DNA of 64,000 bases from Proteles cristata cristata. Taxonomy: Eukaryota; Chordata; Mammalia; Carnivora; Hyaenidae. The notes beneath the pieces are model-generated. The model saw only the letters and a list, made by a program, of their open reading frames with translations, made no database searches and had not been told where the DNA came from. The position numbers and the translations under genes were made by a program. The stretch covers positions 2,976,001 through 3,040,000 of the forward strand of contig JAESUZ010001712.1 in the NCBI GenBank assembly GCA_017311185.1. The letters are read 5' to 3'. Below, piece by piece: positions 11,481 to 23,569 of this stretch. Every line of letters starts with the position of its first letter. The stretch's first letter is position 1.

Positions 11481-13859
11481 GAAAATAAAATAGCTAATAA
11501 GCTTCTGAAAATCCTGGTGACAACACATTTCATGATGTTCCCACAGGCTTTCCTTTCTATCTGAGACTTTCTTTCATTTCTGGTTGTTGTTGTTGTTTGT
11601 TGTTGTTTTTATGGTTTTTTAATTTTTCTTATTTGGTTGTTGCTACAGAATTTAGAATTAATATATACTTCAGATTATTAAAGGAATTTAAAGCTTTAAT
11701 AAAGCCCTAAGCTTATTTACAGACACTTTGAGGAGGAGAGGAAAATTGGAAGAAGTCTCCTCATAACACAGGTTAAAATATGCATTCTTTTCTGAGCCAG
11801 AGCATCTTCATGCAGGGCTGTTCTTCACGTTATTAGGTGGCCTTTAATATCTTTGAAATATGGCATAATTAGGAGCCTGAACCTTACTCTAATGTTCATA
11901 GGAGCACTTTGTCAAGCTGGGTTTCGGATCATATACAAATTCTGACACTAGAGGGAGTGCATAATGTATTACAGAGAGGGAACGCACACACCCAATAAAT
12001 TCAAGGTAAAAATGCAGAGTAGCAAGACAAGACCTTCATGATACACTGCCCCCCAAGCCCGTCCCCCATTTCCCTTCTGAAAACCAAATCATTGGAGGCC
12101 TCTTTTCCCTCGTAGCTCTAGCTGGATTTGTAGGAGGCTGGAAGTTGGTCGGTTGCTTGAACTGTGAAAAGAATACTTTCTTTTACAGTCTTACTATCGT
12201 TTTGTTTCCATAAGAAAAAGAACCATACCGTTTCCCATTTCCCACAGAGAGAAGGGCAAAATTAAAGCTACTCCTTGCTATTTCGTTCTGCTTCTGACTT
12301 GGTTAACCTGTAGTGATAGCACGTGTTAAGTGAAAAGACCAGAGGTGTATTCTGTGCTTAGAAATGTACATCCTTCACCCCCTTTCGAAAGGTGCGACTC
12401 TGACTAGCAGTAATGTCAAACAATTAGCAAAGCCCATTTAAGGAATTTGTATTTCCTAATGCCAAAAGTTTCCCATGCTCTAACAAAATAGAGTGCTTAA
12501 TGCCTAAAACATGGAAGTGACTGCAAATATGACTGAGCTATTAACACAGCAACAAAGGACTGGCTGAAAAAGTGAATGATCACTGCCATTTGGTAAGACT
12601 CATCTATTCCTGAAAAACGTAATGAGTGCTGTGTGCTTTTCTATAACCTTTTTGTGTGTTCATTATACATTCCACAATTATCTTAAATCCATCTTCTACT
12701 CAAATTTTTGAGCTACCGGTAAACTCTCTTTAATGGAAATTAAAATTAGGAAAATTAAAAAGCAGACTCATTATGGGAAATCCTGGACCTTATCCAGGTG
12801 GGTGAAATGAGCCATACAAATGAAACATCCGGAACTTCCATTAGTCACTTCTAAAGGACCAAAGCACATCTCTGACTAGGGCCTATTTGTCCAGACTCAC
12901 CTAACAGAGTTTAGGTTAATGACACGTCGCTATCATGGCTTTCGAAAGATTAAACCAGTTTTCAGGCAATGTCACCCCTTTTAATTTTTTTCTTTGGTGT
13001 AACGATTTTCATTAAAAAAAACACACTATACACCATGAGGAGTGCTATTTGAACATTATAATTTCAGTCAAAAACACTCTCCCAGTAATCAGTTTCTCAT
13101 TAGCTAGCATCTTGTGGTACAATGTGACTTGGGCCCCATATTTGGATGAACCAGAAATATTTTGCTCTGGTGTGTGCACCACATGACAGGGCGAGAGGGT
13201 TGCAGCTTTATGACTCTTCAGTCTATTGTGCACACGTGCCATCTCTACATGCTTCCAAAGCCTCTCACCTTTACATCGCCATAAAGGTGTTCTTCTGTGC
13301 TTTCAGTTTATCGTTAAATGCAGTCCGAGTGCGCTCCTCAGCTTCAAAAACCTTGCCTGTGACGATCACCTGACACCCCTCCTCTGCTCACCACTACCTA
13401 CTATCCAGGCTTCACTCTCTCTCCCTTGGTAAACTTTTATCACTTATTTTCATTTGCAAATCATACGTATTTATGTTCACATTGTTATATATGACTTGGA
13501 ATAATTTGTTGTCAGTCATCTGAAGTCTTTCCATGTTAGTAAAATGTGGTTTATTATCCTGGATTGGGATGGAATTAATCATGATTTTTCCTATTAGGAT
13601 GAGTGACAGTAGTTTTCCATTTAACAGCTTTTCACTCAACTCAGGGGCGGGATTTTCAGGAATGCATGAGAGATGGTAAGCAGGGATAAATGTCTGTCGA
13701 TGGACAGGACACTGCATTGAGTGAGTCTGGTGTGTGGTATTTCTAGGGACTTTCCCACATTCCCCAAGGGAGCAAGTAGTGACCCTGGGACAGACCAGAT
13801 TAAATCCATTCTGTGTTAGTGTTTAGTATCAGTCTTAGTATAGTGGCTCAAAACAGCAG
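11481..13859. other. No recognised gene or transposon
   Basis: The longest stretch in the first 20 kb without an identified repeat. It has a short (GTT)n run near 11583-11608 and a few open frames of 100 codons or fewer without domains. A repeat-poor stretch like this could hold conserved non-coding sequence, but that cannot be judged from one genome. Confidence 0.5.
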
Positions 13860-14180
13860 GTGGGTTCCAGAGCTTCTCAAACTTTTGTTCTGGGTGGTGT
13901 GGAGTTGCATGGGGCGAAGAAAAATGTCATGATTCAGAACCTCTAAGAGATTCAGGAGGTTCTTGGATAATCTGATAATTTCCACCGTTATCTCTGGTGA
14001 TTTTTTTCTTTTACTTATTTCATTTTTCTTTTTACTCTTTATAAAGATTTAGGGTACAACTTCATTGCTCTGTTTCTAGACTACAACTTAGGTTACACAC
14101 TAAGTTTATTGGTTTTATATTTACATATGAAAATTGCTACCATTTGATATCTGAGTACTTTGGTTTTGCATATCCTTTTT

Positions 14181-14262
14181 AAAATTATTTTATTTTATTT
14201 TATTTTTAAATTTTTGTTCTATGCCTATTGGGAACCGGACACTGAGCCACCCAGGTACCCTA
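14181..14262 (-). repeat. Degraded SINE remnant, minus strand
   Basis: Ends in 'cactgagccacccaggtaccc', the reverse complement of the SINE head, after an AT-rich tail. The middle of the element is missing. Flanks 'ggttttgcatatcc' and 'ggtttgtataccc' may be a diverged duplication. Confidence 0.7.
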
Positions 14263-14954
14263 GGTTTGTATACCCTATGTACAGAATTCAAACCTGTATT
14301 ATCTTATGAAGAATCTCCAAGGAAATTGAGTATCTAAGTACAGGCTGTTTTGTGGTAACACAGTCACAGAAATCTAATTTGGTGTGGTCTTTTGTTCTCA
14401 GATCTACCATTGTATCCACAAAGCTACATATACAATTGAATAAATAGCCAAAAAGTAGAAAATATTCCTTACTAGATGCATTCTGTGGGAAATGGTTGTT
14501 TGAGGTGTTAAGAAAAACAACCCTGTTTTCAAGACAAATTTCAATTGTAAATGTATCCAAGGGCACCTTATTTAGGTCTATAAAGAAAGAGGCTGAAGGA
14601 AACATAACTCAGTTGTTCTGCCTATGAAAAATTAATACTAGCAAAGAAATGTTTTTATTGACATGGAAAGATGCTTACAATATTCTATTAAGTGAAAAAA
14701 AGCAAGATACAAAACAGTGTCTACATTTTTCTTAGAGAGAAAGATGTATGTTGGGAAGGAGATACAACAAAATATAAAAAATTCTCTCTGAATACTAAAA
14801 CGACAGGTATTTTTATCTTCTTCTTTATCTTCTACTTAAATGTAATTTTCTAAGTTTCTTATACAATGAGCATGTATAATTTTGATGTTTTATGTATGAA
14901 GCTAAAAACTCCAATAGATAATAATAGCTCGATATCCAATTTGAGTAAGGTTTG
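14263..14954. other. No recognised feature
   Basis: AT-rich. The 105-codon minus-strand frame at 14288-14605 has no recognisable domain. Confidence 0.5.
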
Positions 14955-15150
14955 GAGCAGTAAGGTTTCCTCAACTCTGGCTGCACACAGGATCAACCAA
15001 GGGGGAGGAAGAGCCAGGAGAGTGAAAGGAAATGGGGAGAATGATGTGCAATTAGATCAGAACCCTACTGGGGGAGAGGAGCATTGTTTCTCTTTCTTTG
15101 TTGTTAAATTTGCCAGATGATTCCAATGTGTAGTCAAGGATGAAAATCAT
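14955..15150 (+). mobile_element. MER5-like hAT DNA transposon remnant
   Basis: Starts with 'cctcaactctggctgcacacaggatcaacc' and ends with 'agatgattccaatgtgtagtcaagg', both typical of MER5-type elements. The centre is unlike the consensus I know, and terminal repeats are decayed. Confidence 0.6.
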
Positions 15151-15299
15151 TAGCTCAACTTTTTTGGTCACTATTTATGATCACATTTACCAGCAAATAT
15201 TACCTGAATACATTCCCGGTTTGACTTCTCTCTGCAGCTCTTTGAATAGTGCCTAACTTAGAATCATGGGTGTTCCTAGCTTGAAAAGACCTTACCTTG

Positions 15300-15440
15300 G
15301 CTCAGATCAGCAAATGTGTTGATTTCCTACCATGTGCCAGTCACCTGATAGTGCTGGGGGTTGAGGATGCATAAGACCCAGTCTCTGACCTTACAGAGCT
15401 TACATCCTAGTTAGGGAAATAGACTGTAAGTAACTTCAAT
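15300..15440 (-). repeat. L2 3'-end fragment, minus strand
   Basis: Reverse complement of the L2 3' end: 'taccatgtgccagtcacctgatagtgctgggg', then 'cagagcttacatcctag' in altered form. Confidence 0.65.
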
Positions 15441-16769
15441 ATGACATCATCAGCTAGATGACACACAGAAAATGGAGACGATGGCAGAAAGCAGTCCCTC
15501 AGAGAATTTGGGAAGGTCTCCTTGGAGGAGAGGATCGTGTAGTTTCCAACTAGTCCAATACCTTCAGATGTTAAGTGGCCCCAAATCACACAGCCCTGAG
15601 GGTCCAATTCAGAAAACATAACCTTTCCATTACATAACATGTTATCCTATGCCATTCAATGACATCAAGCTGCAGAAGTCCCGCCAAGGGTATCAGGGCG
15701 GTGTTCCCCTTCCTATAATCACCTTCCTATAATCCACACCAACACACCTGAAATAAACCACCAAGATGTCAGCCTTGAGATTTTATTAGTGAAGCCTGCC
15801 TGCACAGGCAGTCTGACCTGGCACAAAAGTTGTCAGATTAATGGCATTAAGAAATTTGCAAATCAAATGGTTCATTATGTGTGATACTATACTTGCAAAT
15901 AGGATTATGTTGATTATTCACTATAAATAGCATTTTAAAGAGACTCCCTCAAGGCAGACTGGGCTGAAATCTTGCTAGTCAGGCTTTTAAAGTAAGGCAT
16001 ACTGAATTACTAAACAGATGAAGCCCTGAGGTCAGAGATTAGCAGCCAGAATTCTACTCCAGATTGGGTGTTGTGACATCTTTTCACCAAGGCTCTTCCT
16101 CTCTGAACAGAATGATCATGAACCTTCTTTATGACAAAATAGATAGAGCCAGTACTGCAGCCTGAGCCAGCATTGACCACACAGGGCCACTGCCCAGGCC
16201 AGGTCAACTGTGTTCCCTGGGCGAATGAGGGCAGGGTGTGTGAGCCCAGGGGAGCAATCTGAAAGCCTTGACAACAGATTCCACTTCTGTCAGCCTCACG
16301 AAACATTCCTCTGACTGAACCTACCTTGTGCTATAACCTTTTACCCTTCTGTCTCAAGAAATCTAAGTTAGTGTTCAAGAGACTAGACTTTGCCCCTTTT
16401 CCAAAGTTTGAGGGCTTGGGTAAATATCCAAGGAAGATGACGTTAGTTCACATGAGTCTACACTGCCTCTTTGTAAAAAAAATTCCCAGCTTGCTGCATA
16501 CATTCAGTTATTCCATTCTCCTTGAAGATCAGGCTGAAAAGAGATTCCCTATAGTGAGATTATATTTTCTAAAACAAATTGTTTTTACTCTACTGTCTTC
16601 AAGCATTTCTTTGTCTTCAAGCATTCAACATCAATGTAGTGAGGTCTAAGTCAATGAAGTAAATGGAAAAGAATACATTAAATTAGAATCCGAGTTAGAA
16701 TATTCCACTACTTTTAAGCACAGAATTATTAAGTACATCATTAAGAATGTTGCTGCATGTAAAATTCCT
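15441..16769. other. No recognised feature
   Basis: Open frames of 77-107 codons on both strands show no domains. The sequence near 15700-15735 has a short local repeat of 'ccttcctataatc'. Nothing else supportable. Confidence 0.5.
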
Positions 16770-16975
16770 GGGAAAGTTGCTCGAAGAGATAAAGAAGGAA
16801 CAGAATGAATAAATCATGGAGATAAAGGTACAGCATAGGGAATGTAGTCAGTGGTATTATAGCATTGTGTGGTAACAGATGGTAGCATAACCTATAGACT
16901 TGTGGAATCGCTATGCTATACACCTGTAACTAGTGTAACATTATGTGTCAACTATACTTAAATGTAAAAAAGAAA
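16770..16975 (+). repeat. Old L1 3' end, plus strand
   Basis: Matches the order of old L1 3' ends: 'gtacagcatagggaatgtagtcagt', 'ggtaacagatggtagc', 'tatgctatacacctgtaactagtgtaacattatgtgtcaactatact', then A-rich. No intact reading frame. Confidence 0.75.
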
Positions 16976-18449
16976 GACCATTCAAAATTTGCATATCAAA
17001 TGCGAAGAACCTGAGCAGCATATTTCCTTGAGCAAGCTAACCATGTTCCCTAAAATTCTCTATGTCCTATTAATGTGCTTTGAAATGTCTCCTTTCTTCA
17101 TAAGTAATCAAAGGTAACTATAATCTTCTCTGTCCAAATTTCTCACGAATCCTAAATTAATATTGTCGTATTTCACTGTGAGTTTTTTTCCCTCTGTTTT
17201 ACATATGCGCTGACACCTCTCTCCACCCCCCCCAACCTAAATTCACTTAACAAACATCGCAGATGCACACTATTGCTAATGAAGGGTTACATCACCTTAG
17301 TTGTATCATTCCCAGTTGTATCCATTTCCTTGGGAACTCATTCAGGTGCAGCAATATCTTTTCAACGAAAACAAAAGCTTTGTATGCCTTCATCTTGCTA
17401 ACTGTGTGTTAGGCAGCTTCCATGAGGCTTCCCAACCTTATATTAAGGTATGGCTCTCAGGTGGACTTAGCCTCATACCTGCAGGTTCTCAGGCCACCTA
17501 TGCATCAAACTGAGCACAAGTTAATTATACCTTCTGTTGTCACTTAGGAGTCTGTATTCAGAAGTGTGGTTATTTACCTTAGACTTAAGAAAGTTGACTT
17601 TTTTCATCTACTCAACGGACAAAAGACAATAACCAGCTATTTTCCCAAGCTGTTGAAAACAAGGCTAAGAACATAAATTGCCATGTGAGGGATTGCAGGT
17701 AATTATATGGAAGAACGTCCCATGGGGAAAACATATCGGAGTCCTCTGACCAGGGGCAGTTTGGCATCTCTATTACTAGAAAGAATTTTAAAATATCACA
17801 AAACGCATTAATCAAGATGGGTTAGTAAGAAACCAATCTAGGAACAGGGAAAACAAGAAGGGCTTTAAGTTTTCTCCGCTTCCTTTCAGAGAATTGTAAT
17901 TACGGTCTGTTTGTGTTACTATATACACGTCTAGAACTTGCAATGACTATCTTGTATACAAAAACAGAAATGAAACATCCTTACTGACAGAACTCTCAAC
18001 CAAACCCAAACATACTTTTTTCTTCACTAAACCAAGAGTTTTAAATAAGACATCTACTGAAATAGACTGATCCAGAATTGTACTCATTTAAAACTTTTGA
18101 AATGGAACACTAATATCTTCTGAGTTAAATCAAAACTGAACTAATATTTTAATGTATTTGAAACTTTCCCAAGGTCATTTTTATCTTTTATATATTACTA
18201 ATATTATATATGATGGTTTGGGTTGTACACTGTCTTAAGAAATGATATACCCAGCATGACTGAAGATCACATCTGCTTTATACATACATAAGACACTTAT
18301 AAATACATCTGAATCCATGTTAAACTAGTCATCATGCTCTAGTGACCCTAGAACCTAGGATATATTATAGGCCAGCTGATCTAGAGAAATAAAAATTACC
18401 CGAAAGCTCAGCACAAACCTTTCCCACTGTGATTTAAGGTATTGTTTTA
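16976..18449. other. No recognised feature
   Basis: AT-rich and without identified repeats or convincing coding sequence. Confidence 0.5.
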
Positions 18450-18645
18450 GGGGCGCCTGGGTGAGTCAGTTGGTTATTAAGCATCCAACTCTTGGTTTTG
18501 ACTCAGGTCATGATCTCACAGTTCTTCAGATAGAGCCCTGTGTCTGGCTCTGCACTAACAGTTGCAGAGCCTGCTTGAGATTTCCTCTCTCTCTGCCACT
18601 CCCCGACTTGCTCTCTATCTCTCAAGATAGATAAATAAATATATA
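18450..18645 (+). repeat. Felid tRNA-Lys-type SINE (first of adjacent pair)
   Basis: Head GGGGCGCCTGGGTGAGTCAG, GTCATGATCTCACAG block, CT tract and AATAAATA tail. A second SINE is inserted just beyond its tail. Confidence 0.93.
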
Positions 18646-18660
18646 TTTTTTTAATGTATT

Positions 18661-18825
18661 AGAGAGGCACCTGGGTGGTTCAGTTGGTTGCTTGTCTGAC
18701 TTCAGCCTAGGTCATGATCTCACTGCTCATGAGTTCAAACCTCACACTGGGATCTGTGCTGACAGCTCAGAATTTGGAGCCTGCTTGAGATTCTGTGTCT
18801 CCCTTTCTTTCAGCCCTTCCCCTGC

Positions 18826-18863
<38 letters not shown>

Positions 18864-18876
18864 AGTAAACGTTAAA
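18661..18876 (+). repeat. Felid tRNA-Lys-type SINE (second of adjacent pair)
   Basis: Head GAGGCACCTGGGTGGTTCAG with a long (TC)n run of about 15 units at 18830-18860. A 15-bp duplication, TTTTTTTAATGTATT, lies at 18646-18660 and 18877-18891, showing insertion into the tail region of the preceding copy. Confidence 0.93.
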
Positions 18877-18891
18877 TTTTTTTAATGTATT

Positions 18892-19253
18892 GCATTAGAA
18901 ATGTTAATCTCCCCAACCACTTTCTCATCCAAGAGAACCTATATCACCCCTACCTGTGGGATTGGAGATTGCAAACTCACCCTGAACCATAGCTAATTAG
19001 ACCAATCTGGAACATAATCCCGATGCAAAGAGAAGCATCAGATGCTATCTCTCATTCTCATTCAATTTGATCTAAGAAATACAACCGTTGAGTTAGACAA
19101 TAGCTGAAGGACATTGGCAATGGAGCACTGGTGTAAATGTCATAAATCAGTACTGCTGAGGGCTCTGGGGTAGCCCTGGTTCCTGAATCCTGAGGACACA
19201 ACTTTCTTTTGTATCCTAGGAAAGTTATAACTTTGTAATAAACTACTTTGACC
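18892..19253. other. No recognised feature
   Basis: Short unassigned stretch between SINEs. Confidence 0.5.
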
Positions 19254-19264
19254 TGAGACACTTT

Positions 19265-19582
19265 ATTTCTTTTAACTTTTTTTTTTGAGAGAAAGAGAGA
19301 GACAGTGGGAGCAGGGTAGAAGGGCAGAGGGAGAGAGGAATCTCTTTTTAAGGTTTATTTATTTATTTTGAGAGAGAGAGAGAGAGAGCAAGAGAGAGAG
19401 AGAGAGAGAGAGAGCACCAGGGAGGGGCACAAAAATTGGAAAACATGGAATCCTAAGCAGGCTCCATGCTGTCAGTGCAGAGCTCCATGCAGAGCTCAAT
19501 GCCACAAACCACGAGATCATGACTTGAGCCAAAATTAAGGGTCAGATGCTTAATTGACACAGTCATCCAAGTGTCCCTGATC
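19265..19582 (-). repeat. Composite minus-strand SINE
   Basis: A SINE in reverse ends at 'tcatccaagtgtccct'. Its tail side is doubled: a GA-rich tail-side segment at 19278-19340 is followed by a second tail and GA tract from 19344. An 11-bp duplication TGRGACACTTT at 19254-19264 and 19583-19593 encloses both parts, so this is either one insertion with an internal duplication or a SINE within a SINE. Confidence 0.8.
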
Positions 19583-19599
19583 TGGGACACTTTCAAATG

Positions 19600-21455
19600 G
19601 ATTCTGAGAACTGACCCATGAATTCAGCAAAGTCAAGTCAATGTACAGAAATCAGTTGCATTTTTATACACCAATAATGAAGCAACAGAAAGAGAAATCA
19701 AGAAACTGATCCCAGTCACAATTGTACAAAAAAACATAAAACACCTAGGAATAAACCTAACCAGAGATATAAAAGATATGTATGATGAAAACTATAGAAA
19801 ACTTATGAAGGAAATTTAAGAAGAAACAAAGAAATGGAAAAACATTTCATGCTCATGGATCAAAAGAATAAACATTGTTAAAATATCATTACTACCCAAA
19901 ACAATCTACACATTCAATGCAATCCCAATCAAAATTGCACCAGCATTCTTCTCAAAACTAGAACAATCCTAAAATTTGTATGGAACCACAAAAGACCCTG
20001 AATAGTCAAAATAATACTGAAGAAGAAAACACAAATGGGAAGCATCACAATCCCAGATTTAGCCTCTACTGCAAAGCTGTCATCATCAAGACAGTATGGT
20101 ATTGGCACAAAAACAGACACATAGACCAATGGAATAGAATAGAGACCTCAGAATTGGACCCACAAATGTATGGCCAACTTATCTTGACACAGCAGGAAAG
20201 TATCCAATGGAAAAATGACAGCGTCTTTAACAGATGGTGCTGGGAGAACTGGACAGCAACATCCAAAAGAATGAAACTAGATCGCTTTCTCACACTATAC
20301 ACCAAAATAAACTCAAAATGGATAAAGGACCTGAATGTGAGACAGGAAACCATCAAAACCCTAGAGGAGAAAGCAGGGAACAACCTCCTTGATCTCAGCT
20401 GCAGCAATTTCTTACCTGACACATCCCCAAAGGCAAGGGAATCAAGAGCAAAAAGGAACTATTGGGACCTCATCAAGATAAAAAGCTTCTGCATGGCAAA
20501 GGAAACAATAAAACTAATAGGCAACCAACGGAATAGGAAAAGATAGTTGCAAATGACGTATCAGATAAAGGGCTAGTATCCAAAATCTATAAGGAACTCA
20601 CCAAACTCCACACCCAAAAAACAAACAACCCAGTGAAGAAATGGGCAGAAGATATGAACAGGCAATTCTCCAAAGAGGACATCCGGATGACACATGAAAC
20701 GATGCTCAACATCACTCATCATCAGGGAAATACAAATCAAAACCATACTGAGTTACCACCTCACACTAGTCAGAGTGGCTAAAATGAACAAATCAGGAGA
20801 CTCTAGATGCTGGTGAGGATGCGGAGAAACGGGCACCCTCCTACACTGTTGGTGGGAATGTAAACTGGTACAGCCCCTCTGGAAAACAGTGTGGAGGTTC
20901 CTCAGGAAACTAACAATAGAACTCCCCTAGGACCCAGTAATAGCACTGCTAGGAATTTACCCCAGGGATACAGGAGTGCTGATGCATAGGGGCACATGTA
21001 CCCCAATATACATAGCAGCACTTTCAACAATAGCCAAATCATGGGAAGAGCCTAAGTGTTCATCAACTGATGAGTGGATCAAGAAGCTGTGGTTTATCTA
21101 TATGATGGAATACTACATGGCAATGAGAAAGAATTAAATTTGGTCATTTGTGGCAACATGGATGGAACTTGAGGGTGTTGTGCTGAGTGAAATAAGTCAG
21201 GCAGAGGACAGATACTGTATGTTTGCACGTATAGGTGGATTAGGAGAAATTTAACGGAGGCCCATGGGGAAAGAGAAGGGGAAAAAATAGTTGGGGAGAT
21301 GGAGGGAGGGAAACCATGAGAGACTCTTGAATACTGAAGGCTGATGGGGGTGGGGGAGAAGGGAAAGGGGGTGATGGACATGGAGGAGGGCACTTGTTGG
21401 GATGAGCACTGGGTGTTATATGGAAACCAACTTGACAATAAATTATGAAAGAAAA
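19600..21455 (+). mobile_element. 5'-truncated carnivore L1, plus strand, 3' 1.85 kb
   Basis: Begins within ORF2 coding sequence ('gaattcagcaaagtc…') and runs through the ORF2 C-terminus into the G-rich 3' UTR, ending in 'gacaataaattatgaaag' and an A-rich tail. ORF2 is broken by stops and frameshifts, so the copy cannot move itself. The full L1 would be about 6 kb. It resembles the 3' ends at 392, 2419 and 37558. Confidence 0.95.
19980..20546 (+). pseudogene. L1 ORF2 remnant (reverse transcriptase C-terminal region)
   Basis: A 188-codon open stretch, the longest in the window, lying inside the truncated L1. It corresponds to the region after the reverse-transcriptase core of L1 ORF2p. Landmarks are TVWYWHKNRHIDQWNRIE near residues 38-55 and MDLGTG-less downstream sequence with KTLEEKAGNNLLDLS near 126-140. 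Intact L1 ORF2p is about 1,275 residues with endonuclease, reverse transcriptase and C-terminal cysteine-rich parts. Here the first two are absent or broken and frameshifts occur on both sides. The start methionine is incidental. It is a fossil fragment, not an expressed gene. Confidence 0.92.
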
Positions 21456-21779
21456 AAAACAAAACAAGCGAACAAAAAAAAATGGATTCTGTTCCTTTCT
21501 CAGCTCCCTTGCTTTCTTACATCTGTCCCTGCTCCTCTTGGTGGTGGAACCAAAGGAAGAATCTTCATCCTATTTAAGGAGGGAAGAAAAAGTAGTACTT
21601 CTACACAGAAGTAGTGTCAGATTCCACACATAATCAGTGAGGCCACATAAAGAAAGAAAAGCCATAGGGTCAGAAACAAAGAAGATGGAGGAAGGCTTCA
21701 GAGCCAAGCTGTGAACAGTACAGGGGCTTTGGAGCCTTGCTACTCTGAGGTGCCTGCCATCTGCATGGTGTAGGCAGGT

Positions 21780-21925
21780 CTGGTGGATGAGAGGTGTACT
21801 TCTTAAACTTAGATGGGAACAACTGTCATGTGGCTATCTAGATAAAATGCAGATTCTGATTCAGTACATCAAGAGTGGGACCTAAGAGTCTTCATTTCTA
21901 CCATCTCCCATGTGATGTCAACATA
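21780..21925. mobile_element. MER5-like hAT DNA transposon remnant
   Basis: Contains 'cttcttaaacttagatggg', 'atgcagattctgattcagta' and 'catctcccatgtgatgtca', which fit a MER5-type element. Terminal repeats are not clear. Confidence 0.6.
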
Positions 21926-22122
21926 AGGCCATGGAGAACAAGCAGGTAGCAAGGGTCTACAAGAGCTATGCAGGATTGAATTATGAGTAATGATAAAAGA
22001 AATAATAGATAATGATAAGCAATATAATAACAATAATACAAATAGTAATATAAATACAAGCAAATAATTAAACAATAAAAGAACTCCCATCATCGGGTAG
22101 GGATAGAAAATTACAGGATCTC

Positions 22123-22352
22123 GGGGCGCCTGGGTGGCTTAGTCGGTTAAGCGTCCGACTTTCGCTTGGGTCATGATCTCGCGGTTCATGGGTTCGAGCC
22201 CCGCGTCGGGCTCTGTGCTGACTGCCAGCTCAGAGCCTGGAGCCTGTTTCAGTCTGTGACTCCCTCTCTCTCTGACCCTCCCCTGCTCGCGCTGTCTCTC
22301 TCTCTCTCTGTCCAAGAAATAAATAAAAATATTAAAAAAAAAAAAAAAAGAA
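22123..22352 (+). repeat. Young felid tRNA-Lys-type SINE with perfect 18-bp duplication
   Basis: Head GGGGCGCCTGGGTGGCTTAG with a good B box (GGTTCGAGCCC) and long A tail. It has the variant block CTGACTGCCAGCTCAGAGCC shared with the copies at 22673 and 44496. A perfect duplication AGAAAATTACAGGATCTC lies at 22105-22122 and 22353-22370. The low divergence and perfect flanks suggest a recent insertion. Confidence 0.97.
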
Positions 22353-22672
22353 AGAAAATTACAGGATCTCAAGATAATGGAATTTCTGGACCCAACGCCA
22401 CCTAAACTCTATACGTAGCATCAGTGATTTATAGTTTAGTTGCTCACTCCTTGAGCCTGAGGGAGGAAGACATGGGAAGCTGGTTATAAGGAAGACACTG
22501 ATGAGTTCCAGAGCCCCTGTGTTCCATCAAGTAGACAAGCAAGCGTTAAACTGCAGCAGCTGGCACTGTGTACAGACCACAAATACTAGTCCTTCTGAAC
22601 ACATAGCTTCTATGTGAAAATTGAATTTGGCTCACACCAAATCTATGCTCTATATTTAAAGAACAAGTTGCA

Positions 22673-22886
22673 GGGGCGCCTGGGTGGCTTAGTCGGTTAA
22701 GCGTCCGACTTTCGCTTAGGTCATGATCTCACAACCGTGGGTTCGGCCCCGCGTCGGGCTCTGTGCTGACTGCCAGCTCAGAGCCTGCAGCCTGTTTCAG
22801 TCTGTGACTCCCTCTCTCTCTGACCCTCCCCTGCTCACGCTGTCTCTCTCTCTCTCCTAGAAATAAATAAAAATATTAAAAAAAAA
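22673..22886 (+). repeat. Young felid tRNA-Lys-type SINE with perfect 15-bp duplication
   Basis: Almost identical to the copy at 22123, with small changes after GATCTC and in the CT tract. A perfect duplication AAAGAACAAGTTGCA lies at 22658-22672 and 22887-22901, so it is an independent insertion rather than a segmental copy. Confidence 0.97.
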
Positions 22887-22901
22887 AAAGAACAAGTTGC
22901 A

Positions 22902-23569
22902 TAGTGTCTCTTGCTCTCCCTTTTCTGCTAACTATAATTTGTCTTCACGTCTACATGTTAAAGAGATTCCTCTTCCTTTGCTTAGTCCATCTGGCTACAT
23001 TCTTGCATGAGATGAGAGAGCCCATTGGTGCTGGTCAATGGCACTCTGTAATGAAAATAACAGTTCATGCCTGGAAAGTTTGGTTCTAGCTACTGAAAGT
23101 CTTTCTGCAGTGTGCAACAGAGGAGGAAGGGGAGATGAGTTTGGCTCCTTTCCCATTCAACTTAATCCCTGGCCATGAAATATATTAGTGCAGATATTAA
23201 GTCCTGGAAGCTTGCTTTTTATTTAAAACACACCATTGGAGGTGACAGTGCTTTTAACCATGCAAATATAATGAAGCTCCCAACTTAGTTATGGTTCACT
23301 TAAAGTAAACTGAAAAGCCAAGCAGTAGAGAGCTCTGTGCTTTATTGGGAGAATGCCGTATAATGAATTCCTTTTAAACGGAACTTTTTTTTTAAAGTGC
23401 ACTCTATGTTGCCTTTATTTAGTGATTTCTAAGTGAACTGTTGTCAGCTTTAACCATTTCTCAAATACTCAAACTATTGCAGAAGCTTCTGATTCAAGAA
23501 TGCAGACTGACTTCATATTTTTACATCCTCCCCCTTGATTTACCCTTAGAGGAAGGTAAATAAAGTCAT
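22902..23569. other. No recognised feature
   Basis: Unassigned sequence, nothing supportable. Confidence 0.5.

Noticed and set aside
21094..21467. Two proline- and serine-rich minus-strand proteins
   Set aside because: They are antisense translations of the G-rich L1 3' UTR.
22140..22205. tRNA gene
   Set aside because: The A- and B-box-like sequence belongs to the tRNA-derived head of a SINE. It does not continue into a full cloverleaf and is repeated about twenty times in the window.
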